The notes below the pieces were generated by a model that was given only the letters and a program-made list of their open reading frames with translations, was not told the origin of the DNA and did no database searches. DNA of 64,000 bases from Deltaproteobacteria bacterium (GTDB lineage Bacteria; Desulfobacterota; Dissulfuribacteria; Dissulfuribacterales; QOAL01). Of the stretch, positions 1 to 8,258 are shown piece after piece. The stretch covers positions 1 to 64,000 of the forward strand of contig JALWNK010000022.1 of assembly GCA_026995935.1 (NCBI GenBank), in the 5' to 3' direction. Each line of letters starts with the position of its first letter. The stretch's first letter is position 1. The translations under genes and the position numbers were made by a program.

Positions 1-100
1 CAGGATGCCTCCGGCGGGGCGGTTCCCTAAAAAAATTAGCACATGCCAAACCGGACAGTTTATTTGCTATAAAACCGGACAACTCTATTTGTTGACAACA
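1..100. mobile_element. Possible insertion-sequence terminus (IS21-like), remnant or edge
   Basis: Two imperfect direct repeats lie here, AAACCGGACAGTTTATTTG from about 48 and AAACCGGACAACTCTATTTG from about 72. They are followed by TTGACAACA ending at 100. Read on the minus strand the block would begin TGTTGTCAACAAATAGAG. Multiple terminal repeats and TG...CA ends are typical of IS21-family elements. In frame 1 the first 30 bases read QDASGGAVP and a stop, which may be the tail of a transposase gene lying to the left. No transposase can be identified inside the window, so the call is tentative. Confidence 0.3.
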
Positions 101-190
101 CCTGGCGGCCCAAAAAACATGAAAAATGAAACATTAAAAGTTGTGAATTCGGCCTTGCCCAAAATTCAGGATAGACTAAAGTTTTGCTTC

Positions 191-646
191 ATGAAAAAAA
201 TAGGCATTTTATCTGATACACACGGGCGCATGCCTGCAAAGGCCCTTGATGTCTTTAAGGAAGCAGACGCCATATTCCATGCAGGCGATATTGGCTCGCT
301 ATCCATCATAGAGGCCCTTGAGTCTATTGGGCCTGTTTATGCAGTAAGCGGAAATATGGATGGCAGTGGGATAAGAAGACGTTTTCCAAGAAAGGATCTT
401 ATAGAAATAGGTAGATATTGTTTTTATCTAATTCATGAGCCCCATCTTCTGGATATAGAGCCAGCCACTGCAGGAGTCCACTGCGTTGTCTTTGGCCACA
501 CCCATGTTCCTTTTAAGGAAGAAAGGGACGGAGTCCTTTTCATTAACCCCGGGAGTGCAAGCCTTCCCGGATACAAAAATCCCCCAACAGTTGCCCTTTG
601 CAGTCTAGACCGGCAGGGCATCAAGGCAGAAATTGTGTCATTGTGA
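191..646 (+). CDS. YfcE/MJ0936-family metallophosphoesterase
   Basis: This 151-residue protein is a small calcineurin-like phosphoesterase of the YfcE/MJ0936 family, whose members hydrolyse phosphodiesters with two metal ions in the cytoplasm. The start is set at the ATG at 191, which gives MKKIGILSDTHG. The open frame runs further upstream but only through the probable IS end. Metal-binding motifs are visible: the SDTHG loop, HAGDIG, SGNMDG (GNCD type) and the C-terminal FGHTHVP, followed by NPGSASLP. Length and motif order match the family. The gene is monocistronic and is followed by a hairpin terminator. The physiological substrate cannot be told from sequence. Confidence 0.88.
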   Translation: MKKIGILSDTHGRMPAKALDVFKEADAIFHAGDIGSLSIIEALESIGPVYAVSGNMDGSGIRRRFPRKDLIEIGRYCFYLIHEPHLLDIEPATAGVHCVVFGHTHVPFKEERDGVLFINPGSASLPGYKNPPTVALCSLDRQGIKAEIVSL

Positions 647-653
647 TTTCCTG

Positions 654-676
654 AAGAGCCTGGGACTCTTTTTTAG
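654..676 (+). terminator. Rho-independent terminator after the phosphoesterase gene
   Basis: AAGAGCC, a short loop and GGGACTCTT form a small hairpin with one bulge. A run of T residues follows, starting eight bases after the stop codon. Confidence 0.45.
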
Positions 677-868
677 CATGCCAAGGCGTCATCCAACGAC
701 TAAATTTTGTTTTGACTGTTTTCATACGGATTGGCCCATGTGGTCAAGATAGTAAAGCGGCTTTCAACAGGAGGCGTCAGGGAGATTATTAATAATGATT
801 GGTAAGGGTCATGGCCGTTTTTTTAAAGAAGGAAATTCATTATTCAAATTCTAGGGAAAAGTTTTTGC

Positions 869-896
869 TTGTAAAAGAAATTGTGAATTTTATAAT
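869..896 (+). promoter_or_regulatory. Candidate sigma-70 promoter for the PAS histidine kinase
   Basis: TTGTAA at 869-874 and TATAAT at 891-896 are separated by 16 bases. The -10 hexamer is a perfect consensus. The predicted start lies about 145 bases upstream of the chosen ATG, leaving a long leader. Confidence 0.4.
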
Positions 897-1048
897 AACC
901 TCCAGCGCCAATGAATAACTGATCCTTTAGTTAGTTATCTGACTAATGGCTTCCATGTGGCGTGTTGTGCTTTATGGTCTTCTTGAAACAGGGGCGTTAT
1001 CTGGTCTTCCAACCTTTTTCTGGTCTGGGAAAAGGAAGTAGTGAAATC

Positions 1049-2248
1049 ATGGAACGAAATACAAAAACAAAACAGGAGTTTTCCTCAAAGGACCTTCTGG
1101 ACTTTCTGGAACATGCCAACGATCTCGTGCAAAGCGTTTCGCCAGACGGTCGTTTTTTGTATGTAAACCGGGCATGGAAGGAGACCCTGGGCTACTCCGA
1201 CGAAGATATAAGGGATTTAAATATCTTTGATATTATAACCCCAGATTGCCAGGACAGCTGCAGGCTCCTTTTTGCAGAGCTCTTTAGGGGAAAAAGGCTT
1301 GAAAATATTGAGGCCTCCTTCAGGGCAAAGGATGGACATTTTGTTTATGTAGAGGGAAGTTGCAACTGCAGGTTTGAAAATGGTGTTCCCGTTAGCACCC
1401 GTGGAATTTTTCGCGACGTCTCAGACCGGAAAAGGGCTGAGAAGGAGAAAAAAATACTGAAAAAGAAGCTGGAAAGGGCCCAGTTTTTTGAAAGCCTGGG
1501 TGTAATGGCAGGTGGTATAGCCCATGATTTTAATAACATACTCATGTCAATATTGGGCCATCTGGAACTCCTTGGCATGAAGGCGGACAGCCGGCAAGAG
1601 GTGATAAACATTTCAAAGAAGATCGAGGCATCGGCACTGAAGGCCGTTGAACTTACCAGGCAGATGCTGGCATTTTCAGGGGCGAGCAATGTTTTTTGGC
1701 AGCTCATGGATGTTTCGTCTCTTATTGAGAACATGGGTTCTCAGCTGGCTTCCATGGTGCCTAATAACATTCAAGTCCGTTTTGAACTGGACAGGTCGAT
1801 ACCACCCATGGAACTGGACAAGTCACACATGGCCCAGGCCATTAAAAACATATTTATCAATGCCGTTGAGGCCATAGGGGATAAACAGGGAACCATTACC
1901 GTCAGGACAGGAATCCTTTCAGTGGAAAAGGGTTTTTTTAATGATGCGGTTGTAATAGACGAGATAGAAACAGGTCCTTACTGCTATATAGAGATAGAGG
2001 ATACCGGGCACGGTATCGATCCTGCCATTCATGAAAAGATATTTGAGCCTTTTTACTCTACGAAATTTCAGGGCAGGGGCCTTGGTCTTTCAGCTGCACT
2101 GGGCATTGTGCGGGGCCACAGGGGCATCATGAAAGTTGACAGTGGCCTGGGACAGGGCACCAGGATGAGGATGTTTTTCCCAGTGGCCATGAAAGGCGAA
2201 CCATGCGTGGAAAAGGATCGTTTTGAAAGGCTTCTTGCACTAAAATAG
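1049..2248 (+). CDS. PAS-domain sensor histidine kinase
   Basis: This 399-residue soluble kinase has a PAS domain at about residues 15-130 and a HisKA dimerisation helix with the phospho-accepting His159 in GGIAHDFNNILMSILGH. The HATPase domain shows the N box AIKNIFINAVEAIG, the G1 box IEDTGHGI and the G2 box GRGLGLSAALGIVRGH. The HDFNN type of H box is common in PAS-linked kinases of Desulfobacterota. The ATG at 1049 was chosen because AAGGAAG lies ten bases upstream; a GTG at 962 would add 29 residues without an SD. There is no membrane segment, so it should sense a cytoplasmic signal. No response regulator is adjacent, so the partner is unknown. Confidence 0.88.
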   Translation: MERNTKTKQEFSSKDLLDFLEHANDLVQSVSPDGRFLYVNRAWKETLGYSDEDIRDLNIFDIITPDCQDSCRLLFAELFRGKRLENIEASFRAKDGHFVYVEGSCNCRFENGVPVSTRGIFRDVSDRKRAEKEKKILKKKLERAQFFESLGVMAGGIAHDFNNILMSILGHLELLGMKADSRQEVINISKKIEASALKAVELTRQMLAFSGASNVFWQLMDVSSLIENMGSQLASMVPNNIQVRFELDRSIPPMELDKSHMAQAIKNIFINAVEAIGDKQGTITVRTGILSVEKGFFNDAVVIDEIETGPYCYIEIEDTGHGIDPAIHEKIFEPFYSTKFQGRGLGLSAALGIVRGHRGIMKVDSGLGQGTRMRMFFPVAMKGEPCVEKDRFERLLALK

Positions 2249-2333
2249 GTGGGTTCCGGCAGGGTCAACTGCCAATTGGTGTCAATATCCTGCTGGCACA
2301 AAATGGGTTCCAATATTGGGCACGTTCTAACAG

Positions 2334-2939
2334 TTGCCTCCTATAACATCAAATCGTATACTCCCCTTACCCAAGTATTTGGAGCTGCTAAGGGATATTC
2401 TTTTGAATGGGGAACTATTGGAAGTAGAAAAAAATGTCCAGTGGGCAAGAAGGCTCCATGAAGGATATGCCCAAATCCTTCTAGAAGACAGGGAATTCTG
2501 CGCCCTTCTTGCCTCATACTCTACGGAGATAGAAAGGAGCAGGGCCTTAATGGAGGAACTGGGCTTGCCAGGGCTTTGCTCTTACTGCGCAACTAAAATC
2601 CAAGGTGGAGGCTGTTGCGGAAGCCATATAGCCACATGGTATGATCCCATTGTTCTTCTTTTGAATCTGCTCATGTCTGTTGAAATCCCGGAAAAAAGCT
2701 ACTATGAGGACTCTTGCAGGTTTCTTGGAAGGGACGGATGCTCCCTTAAGGCCAGGTATCACTTTTGTGTGAATTACCTTTGCACCCGAATCTACCAGCA
2801 CCTGCATGAAGATGCCCTCACAAGGCTTAAATCCCAGTCTGGCAGGGAGCTGTTTCTGTCTTGGCAACTTGAACTGTTTCTTATGGATTTTTTCTCAAAA
2901 AGAGGCGCTAATTTCACAGGTCCTGATATTCCTTTATGA
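2334..2939 (+). CDS. Conserved cysteine-rich protein, first gene of the futalosine (mqn) operon
   Basis: This 201-residue cytoplasmic protein is not assigned to a family I can name. It carries nine cysteines, eight of them between residues 82 and 150: C82-x2-C85-x8-C94-C95, then C128-x7-C136-x8-C145-x4-C150. That spacing suggests an iron-sulfur or zinc site. The N-terminal third is helical and acidic. Its stop codon overlaps the ATG of mqnB (ATGA), so the two are translationally coupled, which implies a role linked to menaquinone synthesis or its redox balance. The start is uncertain: TTG at 2334 has no clear SD, and in-frame TTG codons near 2380-2395 are alternatives. Confidence 0.75.
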   Translation: MPPITSNRILPLPKYLELLRDILLNGELLEVEKNVQWARRLHEGYAQILLEDREFCALLASYSTEIERSRALMEELGLPGLCSYCATKIQGGGCCGSHIATWYDPIVLLLNLLMSVEIPEKSYYEDSCRFLGRDGCSLKARYHFCVNYLCTRIYQHLHEDALTRLKSQSGRELFLSWQLELFLMDFFSKRGANFTGPDIPL

Positions 2940-3589
2940 ATCGTGTCCTCATTTGCCCCACTGCCTTTGAAATGGAACCGCTAAGGCCCCTTGCCAGAAA
3001 GGCTGGCATGGATTTGCTTGTCTGTGGGGTGGGGCCAGCACAGGCCGCCTATGCAACTACAAGGTATCTGGAGAAAAATCGTACGCCGCTAATAATCCTT
3101 GCAGGCATAGGCGGGGCCTATTTGGAGCCGCTCATTGCCTCCAGGAAGGCATTTATAGCAAAAAACGAGGTGTTTGCAGACCTTGGAAGATGCACTGGTG
3201 ACGGGTTTGAGCCCATTGAAATTGGTGGAAGACACCTTAAAACCAGTTATACCCTTGTTGAAGAGGAAGAGAGTCTGGTTGAGATGGTGAAGGAAAGTTC
3301 TTATCTCGGGCTTTCTTCCATGGCAACCGTATCCTGTGTGAGTGGAAGCAGGGAGCGCGCTGCTATGATCTCCGCTTTTTTGGGCGTTGATATTGAAAAT
3401 ATGGAAGGGGCCGCAGTTGCCCTGGTGTGTAAGAATTACGGGGTCAGGCTCATGGAGCTTCGCTCGGTAAGTAATCTTTCAGGAGACACCAACAAGGCCA
3501 ATTGGGACATAAAGGGTGCGCTCCATCTTCTTGTAAAGGGTTTTGGCGAATTTGTTGAGCTGTTGGAGGCATGGCAGAAAGATAAATGA
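2936..3589 (+). CDS. mqnB: Futalosine hydrolase
   Basis: MqnB removes the base from futalosine (or its 6-amino form) to yield dehypoxanthine futalosine in the alternative menaquinone pathway. The 217-residue protein belongs to the nucleoside phosphorylase superfamily. The glycine-rich AGIGGAY segment near residue 60 and the ENMEGAAVALVC motif, with its ribose-binding Met-Glu pair, are visible. They are followed by LRSVSNLSGDTNKANWDI, a tail characteristic of MqnB. The gene overlaps its neighbours on both sides (ATGA junctions at 2936 and 3586), so it sits in a coupled cysteine-rich protein-mqnB-mqnD operon. The overlap with mqnD makes the assignment secure. Confidence 0.92.
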   Translation: MNRVLICPTAFEMEPLRPLARKAGMDLLVCGVGPAQAAYATTRYLEKNRTPLIILAGIGGAYLEPLIASRKAFIAKNEVFADLGRCTGDGFEPIEIGGRHLKTSYTLVEEEESLVEMVKESSYLGLSSMATVSCVSGSRERAAMISAFLGVDIENMEGAAVALVCKNYGVRLMELRSVSNLSGDTNKANWDIKGALHLLVKGFGEFVELLEAWQKDK

Positions 3590-4440
3590 TGAAAAGGATT
3601 CGTTTAGGCATCTCTCCTTGTCCCAACGATACGTTCATATTTTATCACCTTCTCAACCGGCAGGTCCTTCCTTTTGAGGTAGAACCTGTAATCAGAGATG
3701 TTGAAGAGCTGAACAGGCTTGTTTTTTCTGATGCACTCCATGTAAGCAAGGTTTCCTTTGGCCTTGCAGGCAAGGTGCTGGACAGATATATCATCCTGGA
3801 CAGCGGTGCTGCCCTTGGAAGAGGTTGCGGGCCACTTGTTCTTTCAAGGAAAAAGATCTCCAGAAAGGAGCTTTTACGGGCCAGGATAGCCATTCCAGGC
3901 GTTAACACCACGGCTGCCCTTCTCCTGAGGCTCTTTGTGCCCAAGGCAGAAGACCTTGTGGAAATGTCCTTTAATGAGATAGTGGGTGCAATTTGCAAGG
4001 GGGAGGTTGATGCAGGCTGCGTCATACATGAGACAAGGTTCACCTACAGGGATTTTGGCCTGGAGCTGGTGCAAGACCTGGGCAAGTGGTGGGAAGAGAC
4101 CACCAAAAGCCCCATACCCCTTGGCGGGATAGTGGCAAAGAGGTCCATTTCCATAAAAGATATGGTTATCTTGAATGAGGCAATTAAAAAAAGCATGAGA
4201 TTTGCACAGGGTAATTACCACGAGGTTTCAGGCTTTATCCGCAGGCATGCCCAGGAGATATCCCAGGAGGTCCAAAGAAAACATATAGACCTCTACGTCA
4301 ATGAGTATTCCTATGATCTTGGAGAAGAGGGGAGACAGGCCATTTCTCTGTTGTTTGAAAGTGCTAGAAAAGCGGGTCTGATCCCTTGGGGAGCGGACCA
4401 TGAAGGTCCCCTTTTTCTCTCAGATGCGGTAAGGGAATGA
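3586..4440 (+). CDS. mqnD: 1,4-dihydroxy-6-naphthoate synthase
   Basis: MqnD converts cyclic dehypoxanthine futalosine to 1,4-dihydroxy-6-naphthoate, a late futalosine-pathway step in menaquinone synthesis. The 284-residue protein has the periplasmic-binding-protein-like fold of the MqnA/MqnD family. It starts with the signature LGISPCPNDTFIFYHLL and contains the hinge segment IAIPGVNTTAALLLRLF and a later VIHETRFTY stretch with the catalytic-type histidine. Length is typical. The ATG at 3586 overlaps the mqnB stop. mqnA, mqnC and mqnE are not in this window. Confidence 0.94.
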   Translation: MMKRIRLGISPCPNDTFIFYHLLNRQVLPFEVEPVIRDVEELNRLVFSDALHVSKVSFGLAGKVLDRYIILDSGAALGRGCGPLVLSRKKISRKELLRARIAIPGVNTTAALLLRLFVPKAEDLVEMSFNEIVGAICKGEVDAGCVIHETRFTYRDFGLELVQDLGKWWEETTKSPIPLGGIVAKRSISIKDMVILNEAIKKSMRFAQGNYHEVSGFIRRHAQEISQEVQRKHIDLYVNEYSYDLGEEGRQAISLLFESARKAGLIPWGADHEGPLFLSDAVRE

Positions 4441-4469
4441 AAAACTTAAGAAGAAAGGAATCACTATAG

Positions 4470-5186
4470 ATGATCCACAATTCCAGTGTATTGACCATGA
4501 TACTGGGTGCAGGCCCGGTGGTACAGATGGTTCTTGCCCTGTTGGTCCTGATGTCTGTTCTCAGCTGGACCATCATAATCCTTAAGAGCAGGCTCTTTAA
4601 GAAGGCCTCAAGCCTGGACGAAGAATTTGACATCTTTTTTTCAGAAAGCCAAAGTCTTTCCCAGGTGGCCGGAAGAGCAAAGAGGCTGAAATACTCGCCC
4701 ATGGCCAATGTCTTTTCTACCGCCTTTGAGGAATATCAGAGGCTCAGAAGGGATGTTAAGCTTGAAAACGCCCCCCTTGACAGGAAGGTATGGATAGATG
4801 TGCTTTCAAGGGCCATCTCCAAGGGGATCAAGGTTGAGACCCAAGAGCTCGAGACAGCCCTGCCAATTCTGGCAACCATAGGAAACTCTGCCCCTTTCAT
4901 AGGCCTTTTTGGAACAGTGTGGGGCATTATGAGAAGTTTTCACGACATAGGACTTAAGGGAAGTGCCAGCCTTGCAACAGTGGCGCCTGGTATCTCAGAG
5001 GCCCTTATCGCAACTGCCGTTGGCCTTGCAGCAGCCATCCCGGCAGTGATTGCCTATAACGTGTTCATGAGTCAGTCAGGCGCAAAACAACAGGAGCTCG
5101 AGGCCTTTGGGGCAGATTTTCTAAACGAGGTGGAAAGGGAGCTCCTTTTGAGAAGGGCAGGCGTCCGTAACCACGAACATTCTTAG
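4470..5186 (+). CDS. tolQ: TolQ/ExbB-family proton-channel subunit
   Basis: This 238-residue inner-membrane protein belongs to the MotA/TolQ/ExbB family, which with TolR forms the proton-driven motor that energises TolA or TonB. One membrane span lies at about residues 17-38. Two more flank the signature ALPILATIGNSAPFIGLFGTVWGIMRSF region (about residues 128-160) and the ALIATAVGLAAAIPAVIAYN region (about 172-195). It is the first gene of a tolQ-tolR-tolA-like set and lies 29 bases after mqnD. AAAGGAA precedes the ATG. ExbB is possible, but the TolQRA order and the TolA-like third gene favour the Tol system. Confidence 0.87.
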   Translation: MIHNSSVLTMILGAGPVVQMVLALLVLMSVLSWTIIILKSRLFKKASSLDEEFDIFFSESQSLSQVAGRAKRLKYSPMANVFSTAFEEYQRLRRDVKLENAPLDRKVWIDVLSRAISKGIKVETQELETALPILATIGNSAPFIGLFGTVWGIMRSFHDIGLKGSASLATVAPGISEALIATAVGLAAAIPAVIAYNVFMSQSGAKQQELEAFGADFLNEVERELLLRRAGVRNHEHS

Positions 5187-5202
5187 CAGGGGTTGTTTGA
5201 TA

Positions 5203-5634
5203 ATGGCAATGTCTTCTAATGGAAAAAAGGGCCTTCTTTCAGACATTAACGTCACTCCACTTGTTGATGTCATGCTTGTTCTGCTCATCATCTTCATGGT
5301 CACCGCCCCCATGATGACAAGGGGTATTGATGTCAGGCTTCCTGAAACAACCGCAAAGCCCCTTCCCCAGGAAAAGAAACATGTACAGATCATCATCTCG
5401 AGAAAGGGTGATATCTGGTTGGACACCCTCCCAGTGGATGAAGGTTCCCTTAAGACCGAGCTTAGCAGACTCAAAAACGAAGGTAAGGCAGACCAGATTA
5501 TACTTAGGGCCGACAGGGACGTCTCCTATGGAGTGGTTGCCAGGGTGATGGCGGCTGCCAAGGAGGCGGGCATAGATAATCTTGGGCTTGTGACTGCACC
5601 TGAAAAGGTGGAGCCACCAGGCCGTGGCAGGTAG
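5203..5634 (+). CDS. tolR: TolR/ExbD-family protein
   Basis: This 143-residue protein has the ExbD/TolR architecture: a short cytoplasmic head, one membrane span with the proton-path aspartate in NVTPLVDVMLVLLIIFM, and a periplasmic domain. That domain includes the usual ISRKGDIWLD and ADQIILRADRDVSYG segments. The ATG at 5203 was preferred to the upstream TTG at 5197 because AGGGG lies ten bases before it. It should act with the preceding TolQ homologue and the following TolA-like protein to couple the proton gradient to the outer membrane. Confidence 0.88.
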   Translation: MAMSSNGKKGLLSDINVTPLVDVMLVLLIIFMVTAPMMTRGIDVRLPETTAKPLPQEKKHVQIIISRKGDIWLDTLPVDEGSLKTELSRLKNEGKADQIILRADRDVSYGVVARVMAAAKEAGIDNLGLVTAPEKVEPPGRGR

Positions 5635-5644
5635 CCTCCTATAA

Positions 5645-6538
5645 ATGAGAAGTCACTTTTCAAACAGGCTCTGGAAGCAGGCCCTGGTACTTGCCATTTT
5701 GTTTCATCTTGCTGTTGTTGGCGGTTTTGTGTTGGGGCCCACCCTTTTTAATACAAACAAACATCAACAGATTCCGTATACGGTAAACCTCTTTGAGCCC
5801 CAAAGCCTTGAAAAGCCTTCTGTCCCAAAGGCCCAAAAGGCACCCGTAAAGGCATCAAAGGATAAAAAACAGCTCCTTCCTGTGAAAAAGAAAGAACCGC
5901 CTCCAATGCCCAAGAAAAAGACTGCAAAGCCTGCTCCCAAGGTAGTCAAGGAGAAACCTAAGGTCAAAAAGAAGGCAGTTTCCTTAAATTCGAAAAAGCC
6001 CAAAAAGGTCAAGAAGCTCGCCAAGAAGAAGAAAGAAACAGAGAAAAAGGTGGCAAAACCAAAGGCCCGGGCCAAAAATCAGGAAAAGAAGATAGATGAA
6101 AAGATCAGGGAGATTCAAAAACGCCTTGCGGAGAAAAGAGAAGAGCAATACCTGAAAAAAAGGCTGAAGGAGCTTGCAAGAAAGGCAAAGGGTCAAGGCA
6201 GCCCTTCAGGGTCTAAAAGGCCGGGGGGATCCCAAAACCAGCAGGCCATGATTTATGGCAATTTTGTAAAGGCAAAGATTTGGCGCAATTGGCACTTTCC
6301 AAAGGCCCTTGCCAACAGAAAGGACCTTGAGGCTGTGGTAACCATTATCATTACCAAGGATGGAAGGATTCTTGACATGAGGGTAAAGAAGTATTCCGGA
6401 TTCTCCGCCTTTGACAGATCCGTATTGAAGGCCATTAAGGATTCAGCGCCCCTTCCACCTCTTCCTCCCTCACTTGGTCCTGGCCCTGAAGAGATAGACA
6501 TCAGATTTGATTTGTCAAAGGCGGGAAATCCGGTCTGA
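5645..6538 (+). CDS. TolA/TonB-like energy-transducing protein
   Basis: This 297-residue protein has one N-terminal span (LVLAILFHLAVVGGFVLG), then a very Lys/Pro-rich and coiled periplasmic stalk (about residues 45-200). A C-terminal TonB-type domain follows (about 205-297) with VTIIITKDGRILDMRVKK and ALPPLPPSL-like segments. It starts ten bases after tolR. The domain order fits either TolA or TonB. The C-terminal fold as seen is TonB-like, which is usual for TolA proteins of this phylum. The Lys-rich repeat makes the DNA here strongly A/G-biased. Confidence 0.83.
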   Translation: MRSHFSNRLWKQALVLAILFHLAVVGGFVLGPTLFNTNKHQQIPYTVNLFEPQSLEKPSVPKAQKAPVKASKDKKQLLPVKKKEPPPMPKKKTAKPAPKVVKEKPKVKKKAVSLNSKKPKKVKKLAKKKKETEKKVAKPKARAKNQEKKIDEKIREIQKRLAEKREEQYLKKRLKELARKAKGQGSPSGSKRPGGSQNQQAMIYGNFVKAKIWRNWHFPKALANRKDLEAVVTIIITKDGRILDMRVKKYSGFSAFDRSVLKAIKDSAPLPPLPPSLGPGPEEIDIRFDLSKAGNPV

Positions 6539-6544
6539 GACGCC

Positions 6545-8257
6545 ATGAACTTCTCCTTTTATCTAAGGCCCCTTTTTGTTTTGTTTTTGTCTTTAGTCCT
6601 CCTCTTCTCAGGCCTTAGAGCCTTTCCCCTTACGGACCGGGATGAGGGTGAGTATGCAACAAGCGCTTCCGAGATGATCAAAAATGGGGACTACGTAGTC
6701 CCCACACTAAACGGCAGGCCATATCTTGAAAAGCCCATCCTCTTTTTCTGGGTACTGTCTGCATCCTTCAAGGTTTTTGGGCAAAACGAACTGGCTGCCA
6801 GGCTACCCTCAGCCCTTTCGGGCCTGCTTATAATTCTAACGCTCTATGGTCTTTACTTTTTCCTTCCTGAAAGAGACTTTTCAGGTAAAAAACACCTATT
6901 TGCCATAACTTCACTGGTTCTGCTTTCTTGCCCACTTTTTCTGCTGGTTGCAAGGGCCTGTCTCACCGACATGCTGCTTAGCCTTTTTATCTGGCTTTCC
7001 ATGGCCCTTTTTTTCCTGTCTATGGAGAAGGGCAGTTCCATCTGGCTGCTGGGCCTTTCGTGGCTTTTTCTCTCCCTTGGCTTTTTGACAAAGGGACCTG
7101 TTGCTATGGCCATGTCTCTTCCTGTATTTGGTCTTTACTCCTTCTTAAGGAGGGATTTTTTATGGCTTAGGCCTGTAAGGGTGTTTACCGGAGTAGCAAT
7201 CTTCCTTGTAATAAATCTTCCCTGGTATCTGGCAATCTATGGAAGGATGGGAAATAGTTTCATTGAGACGTTTTTTCTCACCCAGAACCTTGAACGCTTT
7301 GCAAGGACGCTTCTTGGCCACGGTGGCGGCCCTTTCTTTTATCTGGCAGTGCTTGCTATCGGCCTTTTCCCTTTTTCCGCCCTGATTCCGCGCGTTATAA
7401 GAAAGGATCTTTGGCTTCTTAAAAAGGCGTTTTACAATAGCGGGCTTGAGGTAATGGAAAGACTCCGTCTCTTCTCTTTTCTGGCCACTGTCTGGATATT
7501 TGTTCTTCTGACTACAGCAGCAACCAAGCAGATAAATTACATTGTGCCTGTCCTGCCCTTTTTTTCAATCTCCATGGGCTGCCTTTTAATGGAAGAAAAA
7601 TGGCAGTGCCTTTTTTCAAAGTGGCTCTTTTTGCCCGTCTTGGCCCTTTTTTTTATATCTTGCCTTTTTTTGATTTTTGGTCTGGGTCAGGTGTGGAATC
7701 ATCTTCAGGGCCTCATACGCTTTGACAGTAGCGAATACGCCTTTCCCGTGACCCCTCCAGTTCAGCTCGCCCTGTGGGGCCTGGGGCTTTTGCTTGTTAC
7801 TGCCCTTTGTGGATATGCTTTTTTGAGAAGAGGCAGCGAGGATCTGATCACCAGGTTTTCTGCAGGGGTCTTGTTTGCAGGATTTTTTGTTATTCTTTTT
7901 CTTCCTGCCATTTGCCGGATGGTGCAGCTTCCTTCAAAGGAGATGGCCCTGGAGGTGCGAAAGGTCATAAACAAAGGTGTTGCAAAGGATGCAGGAGCGA
8001 CCCTTGCCTCCTTTGGCCTTTGGAAGCCCTCCATGATCTTTTACACAGGCCATCCAATAAAAAGGATAAAGACAAAGCATCCAGATAGGCTTGCCAAGGC
8101 GCTCTCAAGAAGGAGGCCATGTCTTGTGTTCTCAAGGGTTAGGCTTGAGGAAGAACTCAAGGAAATCAAAGGGTTTTGGCCAATTGGTGAGAGGGCAGGT
8201 TACCTTCTTGGTGGAAACCGCGAAGGATATTTGCTCATGAAAACGAAAGAGTATTAG
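6545..8257 (+). CDS. ArnT-like glycosyltransferase of the PMT superfamily
   Basis: This 570-residue integral membrane protein resembles undecaprenyl-phosphate-linked sugar transferases of the ArnT/PMT (GT83/GT39) type, which modify lipid A or other cell-surface acceptors. The catalytic first-loop acidic motif LTDRDEGEYA lies near residue 30 and is followed by GDYVVPTLNGRPYLEKP, both hallmarks of the family. About ten to twelve hydrophobic segments follow, with a soluble C-terminal tail. It starts six bases after the tolA-like gene and may be cotranscribed with it. The sugar donor and acceptor cannot be predicted. Confidence 0.85.
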   Translation: MNFSFYLRPLFVLFLSLVLLFSGLRAFPLTDRDEGEYATSASEMIKNGDYVVPTLNGRPYLEKPILFFWVLSASFKVFGQNELAARLPSALSGLLIILTLYGLYFFLPERDFSGKKHLFAITSLVLLSCPLFLLVARACLTDMLLSLFIWLSMALFFLSMEKGSSIWLLGLSWLFLSLGFLTKGPVAMAMSLPVFGLYSFLRRDFLWLRPVRVFTGVAIFLVINLPWYLAIYGRMGNSFIETFFLTQNLERFARTLLGHGGGPFFYLAVLAIGLFPFSALIPRVIRKDLWLLKKAFYNSGLEVMERLRLFSFLATVWIFVLLTTAATKQINYIVPVLPFFSISMGCLLMEEKWQCLFSKWLFLPVLALFFISCLFLIFGLGQVWNHLQGLIRFDSSEYAFPVTPPVQLALWGLGLLLVTALCGYAFLRRGSEDLITRFSAGVLFAGFFVILFLPAICRMVQLPSKEMALEVRKVINKGVAKDAGATLASFGLWKPSMIFYTGHPIKRIKTKHPDRLAKALSRRRPCLVFSRVRLEEELKEIKGFWPIGERAGYLLGGNREGYLLMKTKEY

Positions 8258-8258
8258 C

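Larger units (their letters stand above)
647..1048. other. Intergenic region with terminator and candidate promoter
   Basis: This gap of about 400 bases holds a hairpin terminator just after the phosphoesterase gene and a candidate sigma-70 promoter at 869-896. A GTG-initiated extension of the kinase frame begins at 962 but has no ribosome-binding site. I see no RNA gene or conserved small ORF in the rest. Confidence 0.6.

Noticed and set aside
5-190. N-terminal extension of the phosphoesterase
   Set aside because: The extension runs through repeat DNA, is not protein-like, and the family begins at the MKKIGILSDTHG start.
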